In this document: positions 25,806 to 34,065 of the stretch, piece after piece | Layout: the number at the start of each line of letters is the position of its first letter | How positions within the stretch are numbered: position 1 is the first letter of the stretch | Source of the DNA: Guptibacillus hwajinpoensis | Lineage (GTDB): Bacteria > Bacillota > Bacilli > Bacillales > Guptibacillaceae | Reading direction: 5' to 3' | Assembly: GCF_020524165.1 (NCBI RefSeq) | Contig: NZ_JAIVKU010000004.1 | Location: 806,001 to 870,000, forward strand | Length of the DNA: 64,000 nucleotides | Program-made: the position numbers and the translations under genes | The notes under the pieces: model-generated | The model's database searches: none | What the model was told of the DNA's origin: nothing | Seen by the model: the letters and a program-made list of their open reading frames with translations, nothing else

Positions 25806-26240
25806 TCAGCCCTTCTCTTCTTCCTCCTTCATGATGTTATCAATAGGCTCTCTCTGACTGAATCCTCCTAGATCCGAGTGATAAAAGGCAACCTCATTCT
25901 CGCCTTCTTTCCAGCAAAGAAGCACTTTTTTTCCGTTGATAACGGCTGGAAAATCAATTAAACCTTCATCAACATTTTTAATTTCGACACCGAGCGCCAT
26001 AATATTATTGATAAACGTTTGAGCTTCTAACTCCATAAACTCCATTCGAGCTTCTTTCTTAAATAGAATATCTTCATCTACTTTTGTTTTGTGCCGATAG
26101 AGGAGCGTCTTCTTGTGTTGCTCAATCTGATCGTAGTGTTCACTAAATTGGGCTTTCAAACGCTTTAATCCAGCAAGCTCTCTTTTAATCACGGGTAATA
26201 AACCATTCGCTTCCTCTAAAGTGAAATATTTTTTATCCAT
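25806..26240 (-). CDS. DUF2203 family protein
   Basis: A 144-residue soluble protein beginning FTLEEANGLLPVIKRELAGL and ending with VLLCWKEGENEVAFYHSDLG, the two conserved blocks of DUF2203. Between them is a helical, coiled-coil-prone region. The start has AGGAGG upstream. Function is unknown; homologues are common in Bacillus and in bacteria outside it. Confidence 0.75.
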   Translation of the reverse strand: MDKKYFTLEEANGLLPVIKRELAGLKRLKAQFSEHYDQIEQHKKTLLYRHKTKVDEDILFKKEARMEFMELEAQTFINNIMALGVEIKNVDEGLIDFPAVINGKKVLLCWKEGENEVAFYHSDLGGFSQREPIDNIMKEEEEKG

Positions 26241-26334
26241 GTTTTTCCTCCTGGTTCATCTTTACTACTTCCTATTTACCCTTCCTTCTATTCTTTACAC
26301 ATCATTCGACGAAATTTTACAATAAAAAGAGTAC

Positions 26335-26363
26335 TTCAAACGGTTACAAAATTCCGATATGAT
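26335..26363 (+). promoter_or_regulatory. Probable sigma-A promoter of the ferredoxin gene
   Basis: -35 TTCAAA (26335-26340), 17 bases, -10 TATGAT (26358-26363), 40 bases before the start codon. Confidence 0.5.
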
Positions 26364-26402
26364 AGATAATGAACGGGGAACCATTTAAAAGGAGGAATTT
26401 CT

Positions 26403-26723
26403 TTGGCTAAAGTAACTGTACCAGATCACGGAACATTTGAAGTAAAAGAAGGAACAAAGTTAGCACTTGCTCTGGAAGATAACGGGGTACATGTGCTGCA
26501 CCGCTGTGGAGGAAATGCAAAATGCACAACCTGCCGCGTTGAAGTGTTTGATGGAGAATTTGGAGAACTAACTGAAATTGAAGAAGAAGCGTTTAAGAAA
26601 AAAGGCGTTGAGGAAAAACTTCGTCTATCCTGTCAGGTTCGCGTTAATGGCAACTGCGAAGTAAAGCCTGCGATGACAGTTGAAAGCTCTGGCCTTGATG
26701 CTGGACCGAGACCGGCTGAATAA
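26403..26723 (+). CDS. 2Fe-2S plant-type ferredoxin
   Basis: A 106-residue electron carrier whose cysteine pattern is that of plant-type [2Fe-2S] ferredoxins: Cys35, Cys41 and Cys44 (RCGGNAKCTTC) and Cys77 (LSCQ). The start is TTG 26403 after AAAGGAGG. It is a single-gene unit between a promoter and a strong terminator. The redox partner is not evident from the neighbours. Confidence 0.9.
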   Translation: MAKVTVPDHGTFEVKEGTKLALALEDNGVHVLHRCGGNAKCTTCRVEVFDGEFGELTEIEEEAFKKKGVEEKLRLSCQVRVNGNCEVKPAMTVESSGLDAGPRPAE

Positions 26724-26730
26724 GCGAAAA

Positions 26731-26762
26731 CAAAGACGAGCTCACGTAGCTCGTCTTTTTTA
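26731..26762 (+). terminator. Terminator after the ferredoxin gene
   Basis: An 11-bp stem (AAAGACGAGCT and complement) with a five-base loop and a run of six T residues. Confidence 0.9.
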
Positions 26763-26921
26763 ACATAACGTTGTCGACGGATCTTCTTGAAGAATTGTCA
26801 GATGATTCTCAAAAGGTCCGAAATAACCACTCTAAAGACTTTTAAAATCTTTATCCTCTAATCCCTGTATCACTTCATCGTGTTCCACAGGATCATTCTC
26901 GTCATTGCCCCTAAAAACGTC
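26760..26921 (-). pseudogene. Possible decayed gene fragment
   Basis: On the minus strand one frame reads 29 sense codons of protein-like acidic sequence (GNDENDPVEHDEVIQGLEDK), one TAG at 26832-26834, then 23 further codons in the same frame (SGYFGPFENHLTILQEDPS) and a TAA. No start codon or ribosome binding site is present. This could be the remnant of a gene. It could also be a chance frame in the 360-base gap between the ferredoxin and YitT-like genes. Confidence 0.25.
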
Positions 26922-27084
26922 CTATAAAACAGATAAATTATCAATTAACTTAAAATCCCTTCTATGATATCAACCATAAAACCAAAATGACGTTTTTTCG
27001 AACAACATTGATGTACAATCTTGTTGCACTTAACCCACTGTGATATATTATCCTAGGTATTCAGGAACAGATCGGAGTGATAAT

Positions 27085-27918
27085 TTGAATAACACAGGAA
27101 AAGAAATTACATTAATTATCATTGGATCGCTTTTCTTTGCGCTTGGTGTAAACTGGTTTGCGATTCCAAATGAACTAGGTGAAGGCGGCGTAACAGGAAT
27201 TTCAATGACGCTTTATTATATTCTTGATTGGTCCCCCGGGATTACGAACTTTGTAATGAACGCTGTGCTTCTTGCGATTGGTTATAAAGTTCTGAATAAA
27301 CGTGTAACATGGTATACCATGCTCGCGATTTTCTTTAGCTCATTATTTATTCAGCTGACTGAAGGAATGGGTGAACCACTCGATATCATGCTTGGCACGG
27401 TCTTTGCAGGGGTTTTTATCGGGATTGGTCTAGGACTTGTTCTCCGATCAGGCGGCACTACCGGTGGGTCTACGATTGTAGCAAGAATGCTCAACCAGCA
27501 CTTTGGATGGAGCGTTAGTACATCGATGTTTGTATTTGATATTCTTGTAGTCCTCGGTTCTTCTGTTGTTATTGGGATCGAGAATACGATGTATACCGGG
27601 ATTTCCATCTATATTAGCACGAAAATATTGGACTATTTAATTGATGGATTTGATACACGAAAAGCCGTTACAATCATCTCAAAGAGCACAGTTGCAATCG
27701 CAGAAAAAGTAAGCGCTGAAATGGACCGGGGCGTAACGGTGATTAACGCACGCGGTCATTACTCCAACGAATCAAAGGATATTCTTTATGTCGTGATTAA
27801 CAAACAGGAGCTCTTTCTTCTCAAAAAAATGATTCAGCAAGTGGATGATAAAGCTTTTGTTGTGGTTCATGATGTGCGAGATGTTTTTGGAGAAGGTTTT
27901 ACCTTTCCAAAAACATAG
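27085..27918 (+). CDS. YitT-family membrane protein (DUF161 plus DUF2179)
   Basis: A 277-residue protein with five to six membrane helices, the family segments EGGVTGISMTLYYI and LRSGGTTGGSTIVARML, and a C-terminal cytosolic DUF2179 domain (about 205-277). TTG 27085 has GGAGTG six bases upstream; the ORF start at 27040 has none. B. subtilis has several paralogues (YitT, YitE, YqfU, YpjC, YvjA, YxkD), and which one this is cannot be told. Function is unknown. Confidence 0.85.
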   Translation: MNNTGKEITLIIIGSLFFALGVNWFAIPNELGEGGVTGISMTLYYILDWSPGITNFVMNAVLLAIGYKVLNKRVTWYTMLAIFFSSLFIQLTEGMGEPLDIMLGTVFAGVFIGIGLGLVLRSGGTTGGSTIVARMLNQHFGWSVSTSMFVFDILVVLGSSVVIGIENTMYTGISIYISTKILDYLIDGFDTRKAVTIISKSTVAIAEKVSAEMDRGVTVINARGHYSNESKDILYVVINKQELFLLKKMIQQVDDKAFVVVHDVRDVFGEGFTFPKT

Positions 27919-27920
27919 TG

Positions 27921-27958
27921 AACAATCCCCCGGTGAAATTCACCGGGGGATTGTTTTA
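27921..27958. terminator. Bidirectional terminator between the YitT-like and DHFR genes
   Basis: A 15-bp perfect stem (AACAATCCCCCGGTG and complement) with a five-base loop between convergent genes. Confidence 0.92.
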
Positions 27959-27959
27959 G

Positions 27960-28442
27960 TTAGGTACGATCGTACACTACAAAATCAAAATCATGCTTAT
28001 TTCGCTCATCGCTTTCATGTTTTTCCCGTGATGATTCTTTCCAGTCGTCTTTAGAGAAGTTAGGAAAATAAGTATCCCCATTAAATGTTTCATGAATTTC
28101 TGTAATATAGAGTCGATCCGCATGCGGCAGGATTTGCCGATAAATTTCCGCTCCACCGATCACAAACCACTCTTTTTCCTCACGCTTTGTAAGATCGAGA
28201 AAGGCTTCGATTGAATGGAGAACAGTAACCCCTTCATATTCGAGATTTTTTCTCGTAATAAGATAATTTTCACGTCCTGGTAACGCTTTTCCAATGGACT
28301 CGAACGTTTTTCTCCCCATCACGATCGCCTTTCCTGTCGTCATGCGCTTAAAGTAAGCAAGATCAGCTGGCAAGTGCCACGGAAGATCGTTGTCTTTCCC
28401 AATTAACTGTTTTTCATCCATCGCAAGAAGAAATGAAATCAT
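27960..28442 (-). CDS. dfrA: Dihydrofolate reductase
   Basis: Reduces dihydrofolate with NADPH, completing the cycle opened by thymidylate synthase. The 160 residues show the usual landmarks: [39 protein letters not shown] and GDTYFP. It overlaps the thymidylate synthase stop by four bases (ATGA) and its start has GGGGAGG upstream. This matches the thyB-dfrA pair of B. subtilis. Confidence 0.95.
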   Translation of the reverse strand: MISFLLAMDEKQLIGKDNDLPWHLPADLAYFKRMTTGKAIVMGRKTFESIGKALPGRENYLITRKNLEYEGVTVLHSIEAFLDLTKREEKEWFVIGGAEIYRQILPHADRLYITEIHETFNGDTYFPNFSKDDWKESSREKHESDERNKHDFDFVVYDRT

Positions 28443-29233
28443 ACAGATACCTCCCCTTTAATATGAGGATGAGGATCATAATCCGTTAGTTCAAAGTCAT
28501 CAAATGAAAAATCAAAGATCGATTTCACTTCGGGATTGATTTTCATTTTTGGAAGAGTTCTTGTTTCACGCGTGAGCTGAAGCTGAACTTGTTCAATGTG
28601 GTTATTATAAATATGCGCATCACCTAGCGTATGAATAAACTCACCTGGCTCTAAGTCACACACCTGTGCCATCATCATCGTAAGAAGCGCATAAGAAGCA
28701 ATATTAAATGGCACGCCAAGGAAAACATCAGCAGACCGTTGATAAAGTTGACAAGAAAGCTTTCCATCCGCAACGTAAAACTGGAATAGACAGTGACATG
28801 GAGGCAAAGCCATATCGTCAACTTCAGAAGGATTCCACGCCGTTACGACCATTCTTCTAGAATTAGGATTTGTTTTAATTTGTTCAACCACTTTCGCAAT
28901 TTGATCGACAGTCGATCCATCTGCGCCTGTCCATGAGCGCCACTGATGACCGTATACAGGACCAAGTTCTCCGTTTTCATCAGCCCATTCATTCCAAATA
29001 CGCACGCCGTTATCCTGAAGATACTTTACGTTCGTATCCCCTTTTAAAAACCAAAGAAGCTCATGAATAATGGATCTTAGATGAAGTTTTTTGGTTGTTA
29101 ATGCAGGAAAACCCTCCTGCAAATCAAAGCGCATTTGATGACCAAACACACTCATTGTTCCTGTACCCGTTCGATCCGATTTCTTTGTTCCTTTATGTAG
29201 TATTTCTTCGCAAAGCTGCAAATAAGTCTTCAT
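28439..29233 (-). CDS. thyA: Thymidylate synthase (ThyA/ThyB type)
   Basis: Methylates dUMP using methylene-tetrahydrofolate. The 264 residues are the length of E. coli ThyA and B. subtilis ThyB. Catalytic Cys146 (LPPCHC), [25 protein letters not shown] and HIYNNH are all present. It is translationally coupled to the DHFR gene. YpjP, whose gene is a neighbour of thyB in B. subtilis, is encoded about 2.5 kb away here. Confidence 0.95.
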   Translation of the reverse strand: MKTYLQLCEEILHKGTKKSDRTGTGTMSVFGHQMRFDLQEGFPALTTKKLHLRSIIHELLWFLKGDTNVKYLQDNGVRIWNEWADENGELGPVYGHQWRSWTGADGSTVDQIAKVVEQIKTNPNSRRMVVTAWNPSEVDDMALPPCHCLFQFYVADGKLSCQLYQRSADVFLGVPFNIASYALLTMMMAQVCDLEPGEFIHTLGDAHIYNNHIEQVQLQLTRETRTLPKMKINPEVKSIFDFSFDDFELTDYDPHPHIKGEVSV

Positions 29234-29316
29234 GATACTCCTCCTTCAATTCTCTAATGACCATTGTAACATGAAGAAAGTCGAGAAGTAACTTCAGAGT
29301 TACTCAACCATTAGGA

Positions 29317-29343
29317 ACGTTTTTCCTGGGCTTACATACTGTA
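29317..29343 (+). promoter_or_regulatory. Sigma-K-like promoter of the Hsp20 gene
   Basis: AC (29317-29318), 16 bases, then CATACTGTA (29335-29343), matching the sigma-K pattern AC-N16-CATANNNTA. The start codon is 31 bases downstream. Confidence 0.5.
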
Positions 29344-29373
29344 TATCAGAAATGTTGGAAAGGATGAATTCGA

Positions 29374-29817
29374 ATGGGGAAAGGCGATAAATTGCCTAAA
29401 CTATTTCAAGACCCTGCTATACAAAACTGGATGAACACGTTTGATGATTTCTTTAAAGAGCCGTTTGCTAATCTTCTTCCTGCTCAGTCATTTCGCGTTG
29501 ACCTTTATGAGACAGATGCTGCTTTCATTGTAGAAGCAGAGTTACCTGGCATTACAAAGGAACAAATTAAAGTTGAACCGCTTGGAGATGGACTGCGCAT
29601 CTCAATCGAGTCAAAAGAATATCAAGAGACACGGAACGATAAGCAAAAATATTATAAACAGGAAAGATCGTATGCGAGTACAAGTCGCATAATCAAACTT
29701 CCGTATCACTTCTCAATGAAAAATGTGAAGGGGAAATACGAAAACGGTATTCTTGAAATTAAGATTCCAAAAGCGAATCGCATACGAAACGATGCCAACT
29801 TTATCGACATCGATTAA
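29374..29817 (+). CDS. Hsp20/alpha-crystallin protein, likely spore-associated
   Basis: A 147-residue small heat-shock protein with a short N-terminal arm, an alpha-crystallin domain (about 40-135: VDLYETDAAFIVEAELPGI, KYENGILEIKIPK) and a short tail. Such proteins hold unfolded proteins. In B. subtilis, CotM and CotP are sigma-K-made spore coat members of the family. The sigma-K-like promoter here points the same way, but no coat localisation can be read from sequence. Confidence 0.8.
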   Translation: MGKGDKLPKLFQDPAIQNWMNTFDDFFKEPFANLLPAQSFRVDLYETDAAFIVEAELPGITKEQIKVEPLGDGLRISIESKEYQETRNDKQKYYKQERSYASTSRIIKLPYHFSMKNVKGKYENGILEIKIPKANRIRNDANFIDID

Positions 29818-29819
29818 AA

Positions 29820-29847
29820 AAAGCGTAGGGCTCATTGCCCTGCGCTT
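29820..29847. terminator. Bidirectional terminator between the Hsp20 and trxB genes
   Basis: A 12-bp stem with one G-T pair (AAAGCGTAGGGC / GCCCTGCGCTTT) and a five-base loop between convergent genes. Confidence 0.85.
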
Positions 29848-29853
29848 TCCGAT

Positions 29854-30795
29854 TTACATACTCCAATCAATAAAGGCGTTTCCTTCTAAGAACCGTTCAC
29901 AATCCATCGCAGCCATACACCCTGTTCCTGCTGCTGTAATCGCTTGTCGATAAGTAAAATCTTGAACATCCCCACAGGCAAAAACGCCTGGGATATTCGT
30001 TCGTGTGGTTCCAGGTTCCACTTGAATGTAGCCTTTATCGTCCATATTTAGTTTCCCTTCAAGAAAATCGGTGTTAGGACGGTGTCCTATAGCAACGAAA
30101 ATACCATCTGTTTTCACAATTTCTTCTTCACCAGAGTCACTATCCTTCACTTTAATACCGCTTACTTTATTGTTTTCGGCCACAACCTCAATTGGTGAAG
30201 CATTGAGTTTCCAGCTTATTTTTTCATTCGTCCGTGCACGCTCCTGCATAATCTTAGATGCCCTTAATTCTTTTCTTCGATGAAGCACGGTTACTTCTGA
30301 TGCGAATTTCGTTAAGAAAGTTGCTTCTTCCATTGCAGAGTCTCCTCCACCAATGACGACAATCTTTTTATTCCGGAAGAAAAAGCCGTCACATGTGGCA
30401 CAAGTACTTACACCTCTGCCCATATTTTCTGATTCGCCAGGAATACCGAGAAGCTTTGCTGAAGCACCCGTAGAAATAAGAACTGATTCTGCCATTATGT
30501 CGCCAAGTGTATCTGTTGTTAGTTTAAAAGGGCGTTCACTGAAATCAATATCCTTAACCCAGCCTCGTTCAATCGTAGCACCAAAGCGGAGCGCCTGCTT
30601 TTTCATATTCTCCATCAATTCAGGACCAAGAACACCATCTGGAAATCCCGGGAAATTTTCTACATCAGTTGTTAACGTAAGCTGACCACCAGGTTCCGGC
30701 CCTTCTATGACAAGCGGCTCCATATTTGCTCTCGCAAGGTAAATCGCTGCTGTTAAACCTGCTGGTCCTGTTCCTACAATAACTGCTTTATGCAT
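29854..30795 (-). CDS. trxB: Thioredoxin reductase
   Basis: A flavoenzyme that keeps thioredoxin reduced with NADPH. The 313 residues have GTGPAGL (FAD), the redox pair CATC (near residues 132-135), GGGDSAME (NADPH) and the C-terminal GVFACGDVQD. ATG 30795 is six bases after AGGAGG; ATG 30798 is three bases away and less likely. It is a single-gene unit with a shared terminator. Confidence 0.95.
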   Translation of the reverse strand: MHKAVIVGTGPAGLTAAIYLARANMEPLVIEGPEPGGQLTLTTDVENFPGFPDGVLGPELMENMKKQALRFGATIERGWVKDIDFSERPFKLTTDTLGDIMAESVLISTGASAKLLGIPGESENMGRGVSTCATCDGFFFRNKKIVVIGGGDSAMEEATFLTKFASEVTVLHRRKELRASKIMQERARTNEKISWKLNASPIEVVAENNKVSGIKVKDSDSGEEEIVKTDGIFVAIGHRPNTDFLEGKLNMDDKGYIQVEPGTTRTNIPGVFACGDVQDFTYRQAITAAGTGCMAAMDCERFLEGNAFIDWSM

Positions 30796-30986
30796 CATGA
30801 CCCTCCTCTATCGACTTCATTATCTTATTTTTCCTAATTATAAAGAAATAAACCCTTCTCTTACAAATTATATGAGTAATAGGCAATATGTTTCTTGGTT
30901 CATGCAAATGGTTGTCCATTTTCCTCCCTTCTTGGTAGAATGGATACAGTTATGAATTTGTTAGGAAAACTTGAGGTGAATAGAAA

Positions 30987-31223
30987 ATGAATCCAATTGT
31001 AGAATTTTGCATGAGCAATCTTTCAAGCGGTTCACATAAAGCAATGGAAACACTAGAAAAAGATGCGGACCTAGACGTCCTTGAATATTCTTGTCTTGGC
31101 CATTGCACGCTATGTAGCCAAGAAATGTATTGCCTTGTTAACGGCGAACGTGTGACTGGCGAAACGCCGGATGAACTTGTTGATAACGTCTATCAGTTCA
31201 TCGAAGAAAACCCGATGTTTTAA
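30987..31223 (+). CDS. yuzB: YuzB family protein (DUF1450)
   Basis: A 78-residue protein with the conserved start MNPIVEFCMSNLSSGSHKAM and the cysteine motif CLGHCTLC, which may bind a metal or Fe-S cluster. Function is unknown. A possible promoter lies around TTGTCC...TAGAAT at 30912-30941, with 18 bases between the elements. Confidence 0.85.
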   Translation: MNPIVEFCMSNLSSGSHKAMETLEKDADLDVLEYSCLGHCTLCSQEMYCLVNGERVTGETPDELVDNVYQFIEENPMF

Positions 31224-31272
31224 TGAGAATCGGACATACTAACAGGTGAATCCATCTAGAGGAGGCACTTGT

Positions 31273-31392
31273 ATGAAAAAGCGAAATGCATATGACCCTA
31301 AAACCGGGATCCAGGGCGAAAAAGAAGGCGAAGACGCTCTTCTGATGAATAAAAAAAGAGGCCCGCAAAATGCGCGCCCTAAAAAGAAGTAA
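31273..31392 (+). CDS. Small basic hydrophilic protein
   Basis: A 39-residue protein (MKKRNAYDPKTGIQGEKEGE...) with a strongly basic end (PKKK), well supported by GAGGAGG eight bases before the ATG and by a terminator overlapping its stop codon. It has no recognisable domain. It lies 49 bases downstream of yuzB and may share its transcript. A possible small spore or stress protein; not identified. Confidence 0.6.
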   Translation: MKKRNAYDPKTGIQGEKEGEDALLMNKKRGPQNARPKKK

Positions 31393-31415
31393 GCCGCTCT
31401 CTGCGGCTTTTTCTT
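31391..31415 (+). terminator. Terminator overlapping the small-gene stop codon
   Basis: Stem AAGCCGC/GCGGCTT with a five-base loop and a TTTTTC tail; the stem begins at the second base of the TAA. Confidence 0.8.
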
Positions 31416-31641
31416 ATGCGATTCGAAACCGAAACGTGAACCAAAAATCATCCTTTAACATTACTCCTGTAGCAATAATATGTTGTTCACCATCATCATC
31501 AAGTGTAATCCAACTATTGTGTTCATCTCGGTATACGGGATAAAAATTCCCCTCTTTAAATAATTTCCGCTGAAACGGACTTTCAGAACCAACAAGCGGT
31601 TCTTCTTCAAAAACATCTCTAATACATTGTACAAGTTCCAT
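31414..31641 (-). CDS. Hypothetical 75-residue protein
   Basis: A small soluble acidic protein (MELVQCIRDVFEEEPLVGSE...) with two aromatic strands near the end (DDFWFTFRFRI). A short AGGAGG lies twelve bases upstream of the ATG. I do not recognise the family. It converges with the small basic gene 20 bases away and follows the YpjP gene on the other strand. Confidence 0.55.
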   Translation of the reverse strand: MELVQCIRDVFEEEPLVGSESPFQRKLFKEGNFYPVYRDEHNSWITLDDDGEQHIIATGVMLKDDFWFTFRFRIA

Positions 31642-31693
31642 CTAAACTGTGATCCTCCTTACTCTCCAACCAAAAACACCCCGCGTACCTCTC

Positions 31694-32335
31694 TTAAGAG
31701 AGCCACTTAGGCGGGGTGTTTTTGTCCCAATAAATCTTACCTACTTCATAATGCTCTTCAAAATTATCGTTTGCTGCATGGTAATGAAAATTAAACCAAT
31801 AACCATCCTGCGGTGGATGATCTCTTCTAACGTGAAAACGAAGTAGATCTTCTCCATTCTGTTCGCTATAGACATGAAGAATACGCTCGCCATAACCGCC
31901 AGACGGTGACTCAGTTAAACGAAGTGACCTAATCTCTTCAGCATCCAAATCTGCAACAGATGCAGCAATCACTTCAGTCACTTTTGGTACAATTGACTCT
32001 GTATATTGGTGACCAACACGAGTCGAAATGATTTCTCCAAACTTTGATAACCCCTGTTCTTCTGACTGACTACTTGCATAGGTTACAAATTGATCAAGTA
32101 ATTCAGTGGAAGGAACTTGTGCTGCAATTGACGGCCAGTCTGATGCCTTCTCTGTAGGTTCGGATAAATTGATTGGCTCGTCCAACGGATCTAGAAGAAG
32201 ATGACTTTCCTCCTGATACGTCTCAGAAGGTTCGGTTTTTTCATCTGCTAGGTAGCCAGTAGGAATAACCGTTCCTAACGTCATAACAGCGACAAATGCT
32301 ACAAATAACTTTCTCATCCAAAGAGGAAATTTCAT
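31694..32335 (-). CDS. ypjP: YpjP-like secreted or membrane-anchored protein
   Basis: A 213-residue protein with one N-terminal hydrophobic segment (about 6-30) and the conserved C-terminal half of YpjP (GERILHVYSEQNGEDLLRFH, DGYWFNFHYH). ATG 32335 has AGGTG six bases upstream; the frame start at 32362 has none. Function is unknown. In B. subtilis ypjP is a neighbour of thyB and dfrA, which lie about 3 kb away here. Confidence 0.8.
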   Translation of the reverse strand: MKFPLWMRKLFVAFVAVMTLGTVIPTGYLADEKTEPSETYQEESHLLLDPLDEPINLSEPTEKASDWPSIAAQVPSTELLDQFVTYASSQSEEQGLSKFGEIISTRVGHQYTESIVPKVTEVIAASVADLDAEEIRSLRLTESPSGGYGERILHVYSEQNGEDLLRFHVRRDHPPQDGYWFNFHYHAANDNFEEHYEVGKIYWDKNTPPKWLS

Positions 32336-32437
32336 CATGTGCACCTGACTTTCAAAAATCAATAGTTAGTCTTATTTTCGCATGATCTTTTGAAAAAAGC
32401 CAGATGTTTACGCTATTTTCCACAATCTAATTACCAA

Positions 32438-32464
32438 AAAGAGCGCCTGATGTAAGCGCTCTTT
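32438..32464 (-). terminator. Terminator after the Pro-rich hypothetical gene
   Basis: A 9-bp GC-rich stem (AAAGAGCGC/GCGCTCTTT) with a nine-base loop and T-run on the minus strand. Confidence 0.8.
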
Positions 32465-32467
32465 GAT

Positions 32468-32794
32468 TCAGCATGTAAACATATCAATTCTATTTAAGCT
32501 AATTCCAGTATATACCCACCTTCTACCTGTCCATCGAAATCCAGATACAGAAGTACGCCCTACAAATACCGGCCAGAACCAAAACGAATTGCCACCACGC
32601 ATCCAAATATACGTAAATCGATACATACATCTTCTAATCGAACCAGGATCAACAGCAAATGTTCCAGCCTGTGCCGACTGTGGTCTTGGAGGCGGTGATG
32701 CAGGCGGGCTCGATGTTGGAGCTACTGGCTGCTGCCGATACGCGTCTGCGCTGTCATAGTGATAGGCAATATGCTCATGTTCTTCGTAAACCAT
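32468..32794 (-). CDS. Hypothetical protein with Pro-rich linker and Trp/Arg-rich C-terminus
   Basis: The 108 residues are an acidic head (MVYEEHEHIAYHYDSADAYR), a Pro/Ser linker (about 33-45) and a C-terminal region dense in Trp, Phe and Arg that ends with WVYTGISLNRIDMFTC. ATG 32794 is nine bases after GAGGGG; earlier ATGs lie inside the ribosome binding site. No known domain; the bipartite build recalls small Bacillus spore or envelope proteins. Confidence 0.5.
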   Translation of the reverse strand: MVYEEHEHIAYHYDSADAYRQQPVAPTSSPPASPPPRPQSAQAGTFAVDPGSIRRCMYRFTYIWMRGGNSFWFWPVFVGRTSVSGFRWTGRRWVYTGISLNRIDMFTC

Positions 32795-32866
32795 TCGGTC
32801 CATCCCCTCTCTCTTATACAGCAATGTATGCGGTAAATGGGTGAGACGTACCGAATTAAAAACAAC

Positions 32867-32894
32867 AAAAAAAGCACCTCTCCTGAGTATGCTT
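32867..32894 (-). terminator. Terminator of the tRNA operon
   Basis: Stem AAGCA/TGCTT with inner CTC/GAG pairing, followed on the minus strand by a run of seven T residues. Confidence 0.7.
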
Positions 32895-32923
32895 GAAACT
32901 AAATCATCTAATTAAAATGATTC

Positions 32924-32998
32924 TGGTGACCCGTACGGGATTCGAACCCGTGTTACCGCCGTGAAAGGGCGGTGTCTTAACCGCTTGACCAACGGGCC
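32924..32998 (-). tRNA. tRNA-Glu (TTC)
   Basis: Cloverleaf with anticodon loop CTTTCAC, T-arm GGGTTCGAATCCC and encoded CCA. It is the last gene of the nine-gene operon. Confidence 0.95.
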
Positions 32999-33004
32999 AA
33001 AATA

Positions 33005-33078
33005 TGGAGCGGGTGATGGGGATCGAACCCACGACATCAGCTTGGAAGGCTGAGGTTTTACCACTAAACTACACCCGC
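33005..33078 (-). tRNA. tRNA-Gly (TCC)
   Basis: Acceptor GCGGGTG, anticodon loop CTTCCAA, T-arm GGGTTCGATCCC and encoded CCA. Confidence 0.95.
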
Positions 33079-33083
33079 AAAGA

Positions 33084-33176
33084 TGGAGGAGGAAGAGGGA
33101 TTCGAACCCCCGCGGGCGACTAAGCCCCTGTCGGTTTTCAAGACCGATCCCTTCAGCCAGACTTGGGTATTCCTCC
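33084..33176 (-). tRNA. tRNA-Ser (TGA)
   Basis: Class II tRNA with a long variable arm, anticodon loop CTTGAAA and encoded CCA. Confidence 0.95.
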
Positions 33177-33186
33177 GATATGAAAA

Positions 33187-33262
33187 TGGTGGAGCCTAGC
33201 GGGATCGAACCGCTGACCTCCTGCGTGCAAGGCAGGCGCTCTCCCAGCTGAGCTAAGGCCCC
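33187..33262 (-). tRNA. tRNA-Ala (TGC)
   Basis: Acceptor GGGGCCT, anticodon loop with TGC, T-arm GGTTCGATCC and encoded CCA. Confidence 0.95.
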
Positions 33263-33269
33263 GAAAATA

Positions 33270-33346
<77 letters not shown>

Positions 33347-33354
33347 ATGTGTCC

Positions 33355-33429
33355 TGGAGCGAAAGACGGGATTCGAACCCGCGACCCCCACCTTGGCAAG
33401 GTGATGTTCTACCACTGAACTACTTTCGC
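33355..33429 (-). tRNA. tRNA-Gly (GCC)
   Basis: Acceptor GCGAAAG, anticodon loop with GCC, T-arm GGGTTCGAATCCC and encoded CCA. The operon thus has two glycine isoacceptors. Confidence 0.95.
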
Positions 33430-33435
33430 AATATA

Positions 33436-33520
33436 TGGTGCGGGTGAAGGGACTTGAACCCCCACGTCGTAAGACACTAGATCCTAAGTCTAGCGCGTCT
33501 GCCAATTCCGCCACACCCGC
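33436..33520 (-). tRNA. tRNA-Leu (TAG)
   Basis: Class II tRNA with a long variable arm, anticodon loop CTTAGGA and encoded CCA. Confidence 0.95.
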
Positions 33521-33525
33521 ATGTG

Positions 33526-33601
<76 letters not shown>

Positions 33602-33649
33602 ATTTTATTCATTTTCTATCATGAAAAGCCATACTATCTTTTAAAGAAA

Positions 33650-33725
33650 TGGTGGAGGATGACGGGCTCGAACCGCCGACCCTCTGCTTGTAAGGCAGAT
33701 GCTCTCCCAGCTGAGCTAATCCTCC
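33650..33725 (-). tRNA. tRNA-Val (TAC)
   Basis: Acceptor GGAGGAT, anticodon loop with TAC and encoded CCA. It is the first gene of the operon, 20 bases downstream of the -10. Confidence 0.95.
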
Positions 33726-33744
33726 GTTAAACAGCGACTTCATC

Positions 33745-33774
33745 ATTTTAACATGTCAACGATTATTTCGTCAA
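33745..33774 (-). promoter_or_regulatory. Promoter of the tRNA operon
   Basis: -35 TTGACG (33769-33774), 18 bases, -10 TAAAAT (33745-33750). Confidence 0.75.
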
Positions 33775-33850
33775 CACTTAATTTCTTGTGTTTTTTCAAG
33801 GACAAAACTTATCTTATCATCGCCTAACAAAAAACACAACCCTTTTCCAC

Positions 33851-33880
33851 AAAAAAAAGCAAGGGATTTCTCCCTTACTT
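33851..33880 (-). terminator. Terminator after the sigma-B-type small gene
   Basis: A 10-bp stem with one G-T pair (AAGTAAGGGA / TCCCTTGCTT), a four-base loop and a run of eight T residues on the minus strand. Confidence 0.85.
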
Positions 33881-34034
33881 ATACCGGCGATTGAATGAGT
33901 GGTTTTTTCTTTTTATTTTCACTGAGTACTGGTCTTTTTTTAGTCACCATTTCAGAATCATATTTTCGGTACTCCTTCATATCAAGTGATTCCCTCAAAA
34001 GCTGATCTTCAAGATAGTGACGCTTTCTTTTCAA
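33879..34034 (-). CDS. Small basic protein of a probable stress unit
   Basis: A 51-residue basic protein starting at TTG 34034 (MKRKRHYLEDQLLRESLDMK...) with GGAGGGG five bases upstream and a terminator at its stop. The N-terminal half looks helical and the C-terminal half is Lys/Pro-rich. It has a loose similarity to the Fur-regulated basic protein A/B family, but not enough to name it. A sigma-B-type promoter precedes it, so it may be made under general stress. Confidence 0.6.
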   Translation of the reverse strand: MKRKRHYLEDQLLRESLDMKEYRKYDSEMVTKKRPVLSENKKKKPLIQSPV

Positions 34035-34065
34035 AAAAACCCCTCCTCATAAGTATTAACTCACA

